Positions 26,163 to 35,192 of a DNA stretch of 41,191 bases are shown here, in pieces. Made by a program: the position numbers and the translations under genes. Within the stretch, counting starts at the first letter, position 1; the number at the start of each line of letters is the position of its first letter. This DNA comes from Lingula anatina. Lineage: Eukaryota; Brachiopoda; Lingulata; Lingulida; Lingulidae. The DNA lies in NCBI RefSeq assembly GCF_001039355.2, contig NW_019775744.1, forward strand, positions 174,536 to 215,726. The letters are read 5' to 3'. Below the pieces are notes generated by a model. It saw only the letters and a list, made by a program, of their open reading frames with translations, did not search any database and was not told the origin of the DNA.

Positions 26163-28120
26163 TACTACTACTAAATTCTTCAAAAAATGTTTTAATAATT
26201 TTAAAGTGTGTAAATTATATTAATTATAATGCATTGCCCTAAATATTTTGGCAATATAGCCCAGGCCTATAAGGACCCAGTCTTGTACAGTATTGGTATT
26301 GGTATTGTACGATGATTGCTTCACGCAAAAAGGCGTCACACTCACAGGGACTAAATCACAGGGCAGATCACACAGTTAAACACGACATTCGACGTCATCA
26401 GTTTTCCAGTGCGGATGAATCCCACAAACGAGCGTCTGCTACAGAATTGACGCCATACGGTGCGTCTAAGTCTTTATCGACCTGAAGAAGTCCTGCGTCT
26501 AAATACTGCGACAGGTGACCTCATAATCACTAAGCGCACCATCCACCCCTAAAGTACACACAGAAAGTACGCGTACTCACCTGTGCCGAGTTATTAAATA
26601 AGCCATCAAGGACAGATTTGAAGCGACATTGTTTACACTGTCAAATGCTTGTTTTACATTTACATGGCTCAATTCAATAAAAACCCCAGGTAGTCAAAGT
26701 TCTTTATTTAAAAAGAAACATTAAATTGTTGGTTGATATGCATTTACCGTTTTATTTATCATCCCTCCTTAAATTTGCTACACAGCCGTGGGAGGGTGGT
26801 AAAACACACGTTATCAGAGCAGAATACTTTCTAATAGATGGCGCTGTGTGACGTTACCATAGGAACGATGATGATAGAAAGTGGAAGAACCAAGTTTATG
26901 CAGACGTACATATTTATCATTCGTTACGTATATCACATTAAGTGTTTATCTCTAAAACTGCGAAATTAAAGATGAATTTAATTAGAAAACTATACAAATG
27001 AAATATCAAATAGTTATTTTTCATTCAGTTAGAACTGTACTGAAAACAAGAGACAGCCTATCATTCTCCAAGCCTTTCAAAGAAGGACAGAAAACGACAA
27101 ATAAATAGATTTCTAAGCTAGGCTAAATGTTTCCAATTGACACGATATTATAAATAACAAAGGAACGCGTCAATCAAAATAAAGCTCCAATAATGGTAGT
27201 AAAACGCAGAACTGGTGTTACATGTATCAGGGTTGTGCGTGCGTCCACACCCACTTACATGTATAGACGCCAAAGGAAATACGTACGCTAACAAAATCTG
27301 GACCTTTTTTTTTGTACACTGAATATCTCCTAACATTAATTGTGACCTGCTTTTAGACTTCACTTCATCTGATGTTTGCTTAGCACTCTTATATGACATC
27401 TGAGTACTAGAAAGACGCACGTGTTCTTAAACCCAAACCGAGGACCATCTTGATCTCTTTAAATAGACACTTTTCCATTGGTTTAAGTCCAATACATTTG
27501 TTCTGCCGAAATAAGAAAAATTTTACTGAAAATTACCATGGCTAAGTTAAAACATAAGGCAACAGCGTTTTAAAGCTGTTTTGGTGGAGTGAAATAAGAA
27601 GTTTTTCATGACTTTAAGGTTTTCAAACAATATACTAATATCTTTGAAACTTTTACTTTTAAAATTATAATTGTCTTAATTATAATTCCTGCATTTATTT
27701 GTATTACAACATTTTAAACACACATTTTAAAACATTAATTTATTAATTTTAGACTCAATTTTAGACTATATATTAAATCATACATCATCATATCACTGAA
27801 CTAAATAAATCGCACAGGTAACCGTTTCCGTGGGTATCAAATAATCAAACCATTAAACGTAGTGAGCCGTCTTTAGGAGTCATATTAACTTGTTTAACGA
27901 AACATAAGCGCAATACACGTAGAACAAGGTTTTCTTTTTTGGTGCCTATTCAGAAATATCAGCGACAACAACAACAAAAAGTAACCAACACACACTTAAA
28001 TATTAAAATATTAATGATCAAAACAGGTAAACAAAAAACAAAAAAAANNNNNNNNNNNNNNNNNNNNNNNNNCAACAAAAAAAAAACAACAAAAAAAAAA
28101 AAAACGGTCAATTTTCAAAA

Positions 28121-28164
<44 letters not shown>

Positions 28165-28435
28165 AACATAGATAAAGATGAAAGTCTCTCACCTGCCATA
28201 TTCCTCCAGAATAACCTGCGCGGTAAGTTCTTTGGTCTTCTCCATCCTCTGTTAGAACGTACGCCAGTCTTCTGAGCAACAGTTTGTCATCGCCAAACAC
28301 ACAAGATGTCTGCAGCGAGTCTATGACAGCTTCAACAACAGATCTCCCGCTTTGTCTCGAGACTCTGGTAAGGTCTTCCCCGGCGACGAACACACAGATA
28401 ATAGCCAAAACAAATACGCTTAAAATTTGTGACAT
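20582..28435 (-). CDS. GPI-anchored-like von Willebrand factor A protein with lysozyme-like N-terminal region (complete, 8 exons)
   Basis: Eight GT-AG exons join in phase (28193-28435, 24785-25070, 24238-24446, 23681-23816, 22824-23054, 22049-22155, 21446-21550, 20582-20854) to give 529 residues. Residues 1-19 are a signal peptide. Residues about 22-160 resemble a lysozyme/soluble transglycosylase-like fold: a helix ending AYVLTEDG, then GYSGGIWQV, then FGIDW and a WSDLEKPLYSAIAARLYL helix. Residues 178-367 are a VWA domain with full MIDAS: D190, S192, S194 (DGSGS), T261 (GGTYT) and D297 (TDG); C178 and C367 flank it. Residues 370-500 look beta-rich without a certain family. Residues 512-526 are a hydrophobic tail after a Ser/Asn-rich stretch, as in GPI-anchor signals. 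Potential N-glycosylation sites are N158, N168, N396 and N505. Family knowledge places such VWA proteins outside the cell as metal-dependent adhesion molecules; the ligand is unknown. Exon structure is secure; the N-terminal fold and the anchor are inference. Confidence 0.9.
21053..21142. repeat. (TA)n microsatellite followed by T tract, VWA intron 7
   Basis: About 39 TA units and then 12 T. The longest TA run in the window, lying between the last two exons of the VWA gene. Confidence 0.95.
21446..21550 (-). CDS. VWA gene exon 7: beta-rich region, second part
   Basis: The exon has exactly 35 codons, phase 0 at both ends, acceptor CATCCAG and donor GTACAG. It reads VSMSVGTTSLYASTKVKNPS and continues to HKVTASTTQT. 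Joining to exon 8 restores a continuous TTQT-AQLYLSPSQLS strand pattern, which supports the donor choice. The next intron (20855-21445) contains a long TA repeat followed by a T tract. Confidence 0.82.
22049..22155 (-). CDS. VWA gene exon 6: beta-rich region, first part
   Basis: The acceptor TTTTTTCAG joins phase 1 and the donor GTAAAA leaves phase 0, for 35 codons. The alternating pattern (TGTVVTGVLLANQKQFFSLQ, then FTVK) suggests a beta-sandwich, loosely like pre-peptidase C-terminal type domains. That family assignment is only a guess. N396 is in an N-R-S sequon. The downstream intron (21551-22048) shows no recognisable element. Confidence 0.85.
22487..22697. mobile_element. Foldback/MITE-like element in VWA intron 5
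   Basis: The left end reads TATTCCCAGAGCTTTTAGAT then CGATCTA. The right end, reverse complemented, reads CATTTCCAGAGATTAGATCG then ATCTA, with a few mismatches and a 2-base gap. Inside, CCCTGCAGGGAG and CCCCCAGGGAG mirror each other. No ORF is present. No target-site duplication was identified. Confidence 0.55.
22824..23054 (-). CDS. VWA gene exon 5: VWA C-terminal half, third MIDAS loop
   Basis: The acceptor TTTCCAG gives GIVVTDGKSRD, the MIDAS aspartate loop (D297). The segment GIVLFAVGVGAGVDIPELNSIGS is the typical VWA strand-helix unit, and FEEMAPFVKEIETKSCQ closes the domain with C367. The donor GTATGT leaves phase 1. The upstream intron contains a long poly-T/poly-G run on the coding strand and a decayed transposase fragment. 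Confidence 0.94.
23126..23167. repeat. C tract and A tract, VWA intron 4
   Basis: A C-rich run is followed by about 28 A, which reads as poly-T then poly-G on the coding strand. Confidence 0.9.
23522..23640 (+). pseudogene. Decayed mariner/IS630-type transposase fragment
   Basis: On the plus strand, opposite to the host gene, one frame reads GIDQDGQWFQQD. A shifted frame continues HTSNGSLV, a stop, then LRERFQV. Together these match the W-F-Q-Q-D-x-x-x-x-H-T-x-N block around the second catalytic Asp of mariner/IS630 DDE transposases, broken by a frameshift and a stop. No terminal inverted repeats were located. It lies in VWA intron 4. Confidence 0.6.
23681..23816 (-). CDS. VWA gene exon 4: VWA threonine MIDAS motif
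   Basis: The exon starts at ILNKIGDIQYRKGGTYTDEA immediately after an ATAG acceptor, phase 0. It carries the GGTYTDEAL motif with MIDAS threonine T261. It ends RPRI plus one base before GTATAA, phase 1, and the split glycine is completed by exon 5. There is no internal stop. Confidence 0.9.
24238..24446 (-). CDS. VWA gene exon 3: VWA strand 1, MIDAS DxSxS motif
   Basis: The acceptor CGCCGCCAG joins phase 1, restoring S177 and leading into C-A-S-I-G-I-D. Then comes DLVFVLDGSGS, the canonical first VWA strand with MIDAS residues D190, S192 and S194. The segment TRVGVMQFSN matches VWA strand 2. The donor after FNKDR is GTAAGT, phase 0. The next intron (23817-24237) is AT-rich with no recognisable feature. 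Confidence 0.93.
24785..25070 (-). CDS. VWA gene exon 2: C-terminal half of lysozyme-like region
   Basis: This is a new reading not found as one ATG-started ORF. The acceptor TTCAAAG joins in phase 0, and the donor GTGAGT leaves phase 1. The exon encodes residues 82-176 plus one base of S177. Conserved-looking elements are KFGIDW, then WSDLEKPLYSAIAARLYL, then FLQKYYNVSG, a helical pattern that continues the N-terminal domain. The following intron is about 0.34 kb and AT-rich with nothing recognisable. Confidence 0.85.
25826..25982. mobile_element. MITE-like element, copy 1 (perfect 22-base terminal inverted repeats)
   Basis: The first 22 bases (GGTGTGACAGGAATGG, then TAGTCC) are the exact reverse complement of the last 22. 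No ORF is present in 157 bases. A second copy lies at about 35956-36126 in the opposite orientation, with aligned interiors. Homology with copy 2 extends about 8 bases past one end, so the true terminus may lie slightly further out. Located in intron 1 of the VWA gene. Confidence 0.8.
26108..26163. repeat. (TAA)n microsatellite, VWA intron 1
   Basis: About 18 trinucleotide units. Confidence 0.95.
28048..28072. other. Assembly gap of 25 N
   Basis: The N run is bounded by poly-A on the left and CAAC/poly-A on the right. A round 25-base length suggests a gap of unknown true size. It falls in VWA intron 1 and does not affect the coding sequence. Confidence 0.98.
28121..28163. repeat. (AAAT)n microsatellite beside assembly gap
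   Basis: About ten AAAT units, 29 bases from the first exon's donor and just past A-rich sequence that follows the N run. Confidence 0.95.
28193..28435 (-). CDS. VWA gene exon 1: start, signal peptide and start of lysozyme-like region
   Basis: The start ATG is followed by a hydrophobic core (ILSVFVLAIICVFVAG) and a likely signal-peptidase site after AGE or VAG. The exon is exactly 81 codons and ends GGIWQ before the donor GTGAGA, phase 0. The next exon begins VNED, so GGIWQV spans the junction. The mature part opens with a basic-polar stretch, SRQSGRS, then a helix VVEAVIDSLQ. The start is chosen because it is the first ATG giving a signal peptide. Confidence 0.9.
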
Positions 28436-28720
28436 TTTTCCTAAATAGTTCTTACGGGAAGGGTTACCTTGCGTTTTTTTAACGCTTTAAGTCTAGTTTT
28501 TACGCCCTTGTCTATGCGTAAATTTCGGACTGCGTGTTGTGACGGCAGGGACGCGCAGACCGCATTTATGCTGTCCCGTCACTAGGGCGTGGATCGCTAT
28601 GACGCCGGTGGCAATAAACTGGGATTTGTTACATCACACCTGATAGGCGGGGAGAAGTGAGGGGGCCTAGAAAAGGGGGCGACAGGTAGTTTATTTCTTT
28701 TCAAGTGTGTGTACAATTTG
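28436..28720 (-). promoter_or_regulatory. Probable 5' UTR and promoter region of VWA gene
   Basis: This CpG-richer stretch lies directly upstream of the start codon. On the minus strand it holds a TATA-like CATAAAT about 130 bases before the ATG, and repeated GACGG/GACGGG words. No initiator can be fixed from sequence alone, and an upstream noncoding exon cannot be excluded. Confidence 0.35.
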
Positions 28721-29863
28721 ACAGTTGTATTGAACAAACTGGGGTTGGAGTTTAAGTGATTATTGAAATAATCACTACAAGATAACCAAAGAACGTTTTC
28801 CAGCTAGCACGATATAATTTGATTTTTGTTAACAAGCGACAAAGAGTAGTTGACATAGATAGTTGTTACAGATAACGGGGTACTGTTTTAAGGCACGTCT
28901 GATATATTTGACCAATTTATTGAGTTCGGTGCCCAATATCTTGGATACATGACTGTATTACTCCCCCATATCTGATTACCACTCGTTGTCACACAACACG
29001 AACTTTACACCCCGGCCTATCTGTAGTGGGGTAGTATATGAGGCCATGAAGGACATTGACATACTATTTAGACACGTCAAATGACAATAGGGTGTATGAT
29101 TCAAAGATCAGAAGTTATCAGTACACCAATTGATCATGCTTTTTCATTTTGATACGTAGTAATGGCTTAACGGTTATGGTTTTAATATTTATGAATTAAT
29201 AAGCGAGAAGGCGTAAGTGTGATCACTGACAATTTTTATAAATATAAATCTTATTGACGTATGTGTTTTACTAGGAGGAACGGCACAATACAAAGCAACG
29301 ACATCTACTCTTTAAAAGTCACAAAATTTTACAAATTAAAAAAATTAATTTGATCTTGCGATAAAGACATTCATCTGGTAATAAATTTTGCAGTTATAAT
29401 TTCCAGACAAAATAAATTAAAATAATCAGTAGAGTGAAGATTGGCCTGTAGAAGTTAGAAGGAGGGCCCAAATTGAAAACCCTCTCAGTACCTCTACAGA
29501 GTAACGAGTGAAGTTTAGAGCCTGGTGACGTAGCGACGCTGGCGAGAACGTCCAACTGGTCGTAGATAAACCACATTTTAATCAGCGAAATTGTGAATCA
29601 TTTATCTGCAATACCTAGGGTGGCGGATTAACGGTAATTTGAGATGGACTTAGATTCGCCAGGTGGGACTGTATATTAAAATCTTAATATACATATTTAG
29701 ATAACTGTTTAAGTGACTGAAGACGTTTGTCGTATTGTATCAGTAAATCGTTATGCATTAATTGCGCTGGACACTTTCAAACGCCGGATACAGTCTTACA
29801 TTTGCACAGTGAAGTGCCATTCACATGGATTCGAGAGGAATATGGGTGGGGATTAAGGTGTGG

Positions 29864-29892
29864 AGGAGGGGGGGGGGGGGCTGCCCCCCCCC
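29864..29892. repeat. G tract meeting C tract
   Basis: About 13 G, then CTG, then about 12 C: a hairpin-capable and G-quadruplex-capable site. It is followed by TGGACCCGCTTT. Confidence 0.85.
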
Positions 29893-30200
29893 CCTGGACC
29901 CGCTTTCGTAAACACTGAACTTTTTTTACGGAAACCAAAAACAAAAATCAATACCATAAGACAGCGATATGTTTATTAGCTCACCCCCACCACAGTGATC
30001 AGTAAACATATTTTTTATTTCTAATTTTAACCAGTCTAAGATGATGAAGAAAAGCTGCAAGAAATCAATAGAGATAAATAATTCATATATTTTGAGTGTA
30101 CATAATCGTCATGTCTAATCATCTACAGTTTGTAAATATTCAAATATTGCCTCAAAAAAGCACGTAGAAGCCTCTCATACACTCAGCTGTTTCCGTTGAT

Positions 30201-30211
30201 CACGTGACTCA
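30201..30211. promoter_or_regulatory. Overlapping E-box and AP-1 site between the two genes
   Basis: CACGTGACTCA contains CACGTG (bHLH-Zip) overlapping TGACTCA (AP-1), about 1.8 kb upstream of the VWA start codon. An enhancer role is only possible, not shown. Confidence 0.25.
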
Positions 30212-30641
30212 TCCGAGGAGATGAGAAAAAACTTCGAGTGCAATAAATAACCTTTTTATTCCACTATTATCATCATCATTCTTAGCGATGATGGTTCAAG
30301 AGAAATGCAAATGTGGTATACGATAGATAAAAAAAGATGTCGGTTCTCTCGCTTGTTGCGCTGGCTATCGCTATACATATCGCAATCTTTGTAATTTCCG
30401 TACGTATAACTGGCCTAGACTTCTAATTGGTAGTCTGGATGTAGCAAATGGCCCGCCATTATGATTCCTTTCGTAATATAAGATGCTGCTTTATGTGAAA
30501 TACATTGTCGCTCTATCCCGAAGAGTCAGAAGCAAGCTGGTATTCCTTTTTCTTTTCTTGCTCCCGGATAGGATTCATTTTAGAAATAGCGCTTGATGAG
30601 TTTTGATTTAATTTGTTGTAAATTTGACAAACGTTGGATAA

Positions 30642-30647
30642 TTTATT
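30642..30647 (-). terminator. Candidate polyadenylation signal of peroxidase gene
   Basis: AATAAA on the minus strand about 500 bases beyond the peroxidase stop. An ATTAAA variant lies about 35 bases further on. Both are AT-rich words that also arise by chance, so the assignment is tentative. Confidence 0.35.
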
Positions 30648-30790
30648 CATATTTTCCTCAGCCAAATAAGGGAACATTTACGTCTGACTAAAATGTCCTC
30701 TGCTTAATCGATAGGAGTAACTGAGTAGATTGTACGTTTGCGGAGTTCGGATTGGGAACAGCCAAATTCACCATACAACTCTCCACGAGG

Positions 30791-30856
30791 AGGCCTCGTT
30801 TCTGGCAACATACAGCATGGTCATAATATACAGCACAAGCACCACAAACGAGGCCT
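30791..30856. repeat. Inverted repeat AGGCCTCGTTT / AAACGAGGCCT
   Basis: Eleven-base perfect arms with about 44 bases between them. The perfect palindrome CTCTGCGCAGAG overlaps the right arm. It lies past the peroxidase stop codon and may fall in its 3' UTR. Confidence 0.7.
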
Positions 30857-31144
30857 CTGCGCAGAGTTAAGAAATCTAGTCAATGTTCGGTACAACATAT
30901 CACGTCATTCTCCTATCAGGGTGAACGCGGGCGAGCGCACGTGCAGCAGAATTCAAATTTGAATATGGCATTCATTTTGACTGATTACTTTCCAAAAATC
31001 TAAAAAATTAAAATTCCATTAAAAAAAGCTGAATTGATGATAATATGAGTTGAATTAGCCACGTTGTTACACTGATTGAACATGGAGAATGACGTCATAT
31101 GCTGACATGGCAGCCAATGTCTTGATTTTTTTTCAGTGTGATCA

Positions 31145-31463
31145 CTAATTGTATCGTCGAGTGAGAACGTAGTTGTAGCGCTGTGCTTCCGACAAGTTCT
31201 CGAAGTTCGCAGGCAAAGGGGAGTCGTTAATTAGGTCAAAACGTCTGACCTCAATGCTGGAGCCTTCGCAGTTCTTGCCGCAAGATGAAGGCGAGGGGTT
31301 GTCGCACCTGCGCACGCGCATGCGTATTCTGTTGTGCTGATCACAGCGGATACATCTCCAGTCGGACCAGCTGCTCCACTGCCCGTCCCGGCATACATTG
31401 CGGCGCTCTATCCACCTGCGGAGGTCCATAGACTTCACCGTGCGGCAATCAACGAGGGGGTTG
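31145..31463 (-). CDS. Peroxidase exon L (C-terminal TSP1-like module and stop)
   Basis: The acceptor TATTTCCAG opens 105 codons ending at TAG. After NPLVDC come [12 protein letters not shown], a basic stretch [10 protein letters not shown] and [13 protein letters not shown]. The Trp ladder, Arg layers and Cys spacing fit a thrombospondin type 1 repeat. The tail [14 protein letters not shown] is of unknown role. TSP1 modules bind glycosaminoglycans or matrix, so the enzyme may be tethered to extracellular matrix (inference). Confidence 0.93.
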
Positions 31464-34400
31464 CTGGAAATAGAAAACATCGAATTCTGTTTGAAGCGTT
31501 TTATTATAATAAAGCGTTTTCATTTTATTATTTTTTTAATTCTTATCCAAAACAAACAAACAAAAAAAAAATAAAAAGGTTTCATATTTTGAACAGACTT
31601 GTGACTCGTGCTGCAGTCAAAAGGGGGTTGCTGCAGATAGAAAATACCAGGATTGAATTTGAAGTACAGAAATAAATGACACAATTTGCCATGTGAATTC
31701 AAGATCACGTGAAGATTTCTGGGACTGCCTGTCCCCCCTTTTCAGCACGATGTTACTGTACTTGAGGTGTTGGAGGTGCTGTCACGTGATTTAATGTTGT
31801 CACCTGACTGTAGTTTGCAATGCTTTTTTGACAATATCGAATTTGTCCATTCTCAAGCGTTATGCAACCTTTTTATTATTTACAGTGGATGTATATGTCG
31901 GCCTATCCCCAGTGCAATTTAGATCATCTAAAAAGTGTAGGGCACATGTTAATGTGCACAAAAATGGCAGACAAACCCATACAAATCCCCGTAGAAAACA
32001 AGCGTAATAGAAGCTCATGTAGTCGTGGACATTCCCACATGTGTCTGATTACAGTTTGAAGACAGGGACAGGAGCTACACCGGAAGTGACGTAGGTGCGT
32101 GTAGGTGTCTTGTACTTACGTGGTGTCATCAGACATCAAAAACACGTTACGTGGGATGGACGCAATGTTGAAGTTGTCACAGAACAATCTGGCCATGTCG
32201 GTTTTGCGGAGTTCCTCCAGCTGGTCTGGAGAATCAAGAGAGAGAAGATTAAGACAAGTGCTGGTCCATGTTTGAAGGTGCACAGCCCTTTGGTGTCTTG
32301 TTTGTCGTGCCTTCATTTGTAATAGTGTTGGCATCTTTTAAACAAACAAGGCAACAGCAAAAACAAAATCAGCCGTAATGATTTTTTTAAGAACGCACTT
32401 AAAACATAAGTGTCTTGTTTGACGCGCCTCTCAATTGCAACATTTGGCGTATACATGATTTAAACACAAACAGGAACAAAATACCTCAGCAATCGTAATG
32501 GCTTATGTCAAGAACACATACCTTCAGTAAATCTGATGTCCTCGTCTCCATTTTCGTAAAAGAATCTATCGCCGAACTTAAGGGCGGCAAACTGTCTTCC
32601 CAAAATACAAGCGAACGTGGGTCCAACGATACCCCCGGGGACTGGAAGCTCCGCCATACCACCAGTAAACAGGTCAATGTCATCTGGGTGACTAGGGGAT
32701 ACAAACCATGGTTAATACACGTGTAGATCTGTGGCAAGGGAAGCATTGAGAGAGAGAGAGAGATAGAGAGAGAGAGAAAAGAGAGAGAAGGGAGAGAGAA
32801 GGGAGAGAGAGGGAGGGAGAGGGAAGGAGAGAAAGTGAGAAACAGAGGTGAAGCTATGAGACGTCAATCATCAAAAAAAAAAATATAATAATAATAATAA
32901 AAGATGGAAAAACTGTCATACTCAAGCGGACGGGAAGAAATAAACAACATCTACATCTTACTAACTCTTATCATGCTATTAATATTAATAATTTCGTTAC
33001 TGTTTCGTTACTGTATACTTTAGCACTCTCCAACGCCGAAAGAAATCAAAAGTGATAAAAAAGTGACATACAACACTTCAATTCACTGTTGTGGTCCAAA
33101 TATTCGCTTTTTTTGTGGAACACCTCTAGGACAACTCCTTCATATTCATACTGCACCACTTACTTGTATATTTCGCTGATTTTCTTAGCAGTGACGTCGT
33201 CCATGTTGACCAGACCGTCCTTGCTGGTGAAGAAGTGCCTGGCCTTGGGAAGACCACACCAATGTCTCCAGTCGTTGTATGGGGGAAGGGCGTGGTCACG
33301 ACCACGCTGGATATTAAGGGCTGCCAAGTCCAACGCTATTTATAAATCAGAATATGTGGTGTCATTTTTCCTTATTGACTAGAGAGAAATTAATGGTGCA
33401 AAATCGCTATGTGTCGACTGTACATGTATATTCTAGAATGCCGTTTAAAACCGTTGACTTGGTTTGAGGCAGATGAATCCCCTACTTAAAAATTTATACT
33501 AGGCTGGACCAATAAACGAGCATTATATAATAGAGTTCTGTGAAGAGGGCACACCGTTCCTGCATTAAAATGTAAATATTTTAAATTAATTAATATTTGT
33601 TTTTAAGAATATGTGAATCGACCAATCAAAACCTCACCTATGCGAGAGTGCGGATCTTCGAACAGATGGTCCGTGACAGCTGGCGTCAGATGACGATCAC
33701 ATTGCTCCATAGGATCCTTGAAAATACCACGGGCAATGGATTCCATTCCTCCCTGCTCAGTGTTGTACAGTTCCTCGGGCTTAAAGAAGGCATTCTTCAG
33801 CGGGATTGAGGGCAGTGGCGTGTACCCGCGTCCGTACCTGGCGATGTGTTCCATGACCAAAGAGTGTCCGAAACGGAATCCGGCAGCGGCAAAAGCGTTA
33901 CGGATCGACGGATCGATGTTCTCGTTGTAGCCTTTGAAATAACCGGATGTTCCAACACCGACCTCGAAGCAGTCGACCCCGCGGTGGCCCAAGACCATCG
34001 GCAGCCACATACTGTAGGTAATATGCTGCAACATGGCGCCGACTATACGGCGGGTCTCCTGGTATGTCCTCTCGTCGTCCCAGTGGGGGTTGTAGCGTTG
34101 GAGCGTGGTGGCGATGCGGTTGTGCTCCCTCACGAACATGGTGTGAATCATGGTGAGAGTCAGCTGTTCGTTGCTGCGTTCATCACCTGGAAAATAACGA
34201 TACAAAAGGCTCAAGAGTTGTGGTTCTAAGTCTTTGGCTAGAACATGACATTTAGTGACGGCCTTTTTGAAATTAAAAATAAAATCCTCCAATACTTGCT
34301 GCGTGAGGGTGTTCTGTATATGTAGTTCCAAACATGTGAAGATGCGTGCTTATGAGAGAAAACCGTTTTAAAACATGCTATATTACCTGCTTTAACGTTG

Positions 34401-35069
34401 GACGATACGCAAGTTACGGATTTTACATGTAGGTATCTATTTATGTTGAAGCCATAGAAGTGTTTTGCTACAATGTCGTTCTATATGAATAAATCTTCAT
34501 GATAAAACATATAAATAAAAAAGCTAACGTACCAGCAATAAAACATTTAATTTCCGGTTTATTGGCCGGGGTGACGCATTCCTTTTCCTGATTGCTATTA
34601 TCCTTGGGCATGAACATCTTTCCATTGACCACCGATGTTTTCAAGAGACCTGAAAAAGTTCACATATACCTTAGTTTGTTTGTTTTTTAATATTATCATG
34701 TTTATGGTGTGTTACTATGTACCAGAATACACTGTTTCCTATACATGGCACTGCTGATCTGCACATAACATATATTGTTCGTTCCCTCCTCCTTTAACTG
34801 AATTTGAATACAGTTAAAATGAGAAATACCAATAAAATAGCTCACTCTCAACGGAGCTCTAATTAGTCAAAAATAAATAAATAAAATAGTCGATGTAACA
34901 TCGGCCAATATTTTTTTTGAAGTTACGTTATTGGCCAATAGTATGTTTTAACACACCTCAAATTAACGGATGTGGGATCATTAATTAATCTGTGCTAATT
35001 GTATGATAATCTTCGCACAATGACAGTCAGTGTATGGTGGAAGTAGTAGGAGTAGAACATTACCGAGTA

Positions 35070-35101
<32 letters not shown>

Positions 35102-35149
35102 CTAGTAGTAGTAGTAGTAGGAGGAGGAGGAGGAGGAGGAGGAGTACAT

Positions 35150-35192
<43 letters not shown>

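Larger units (their letters stand above)
25071..28192 (-). other. VWA gene intron 1 (3.1 kb)
   Basis: The largest intron of the gene separates GGIWQ from VNED. It holds MITE copy 1, a TAA array, an assembly gap and an AAAT array. The word AGATGGCGCT near 26.84 kb is CTCF-like. No extra exon is needed, since the phases match directly. Confidence 0.75.
28721..30641. other. Intergenic between peroxidase 3' end and VWA promoter
   Basis: No ORF with family resemblance. It contains the G/C tract near 29.87 kb and an E-box/AP-1 composite near 30.2 kb. Otherwise AT-rich and unique as far as can be seen. Confidence 0.5.

Noticed and set aside
33846-34229. Plus-strand 127-codon ORF
   Set aside because: Antisense shadow of peroxidase exon H, which carries the proximal His and catalytic Arg.
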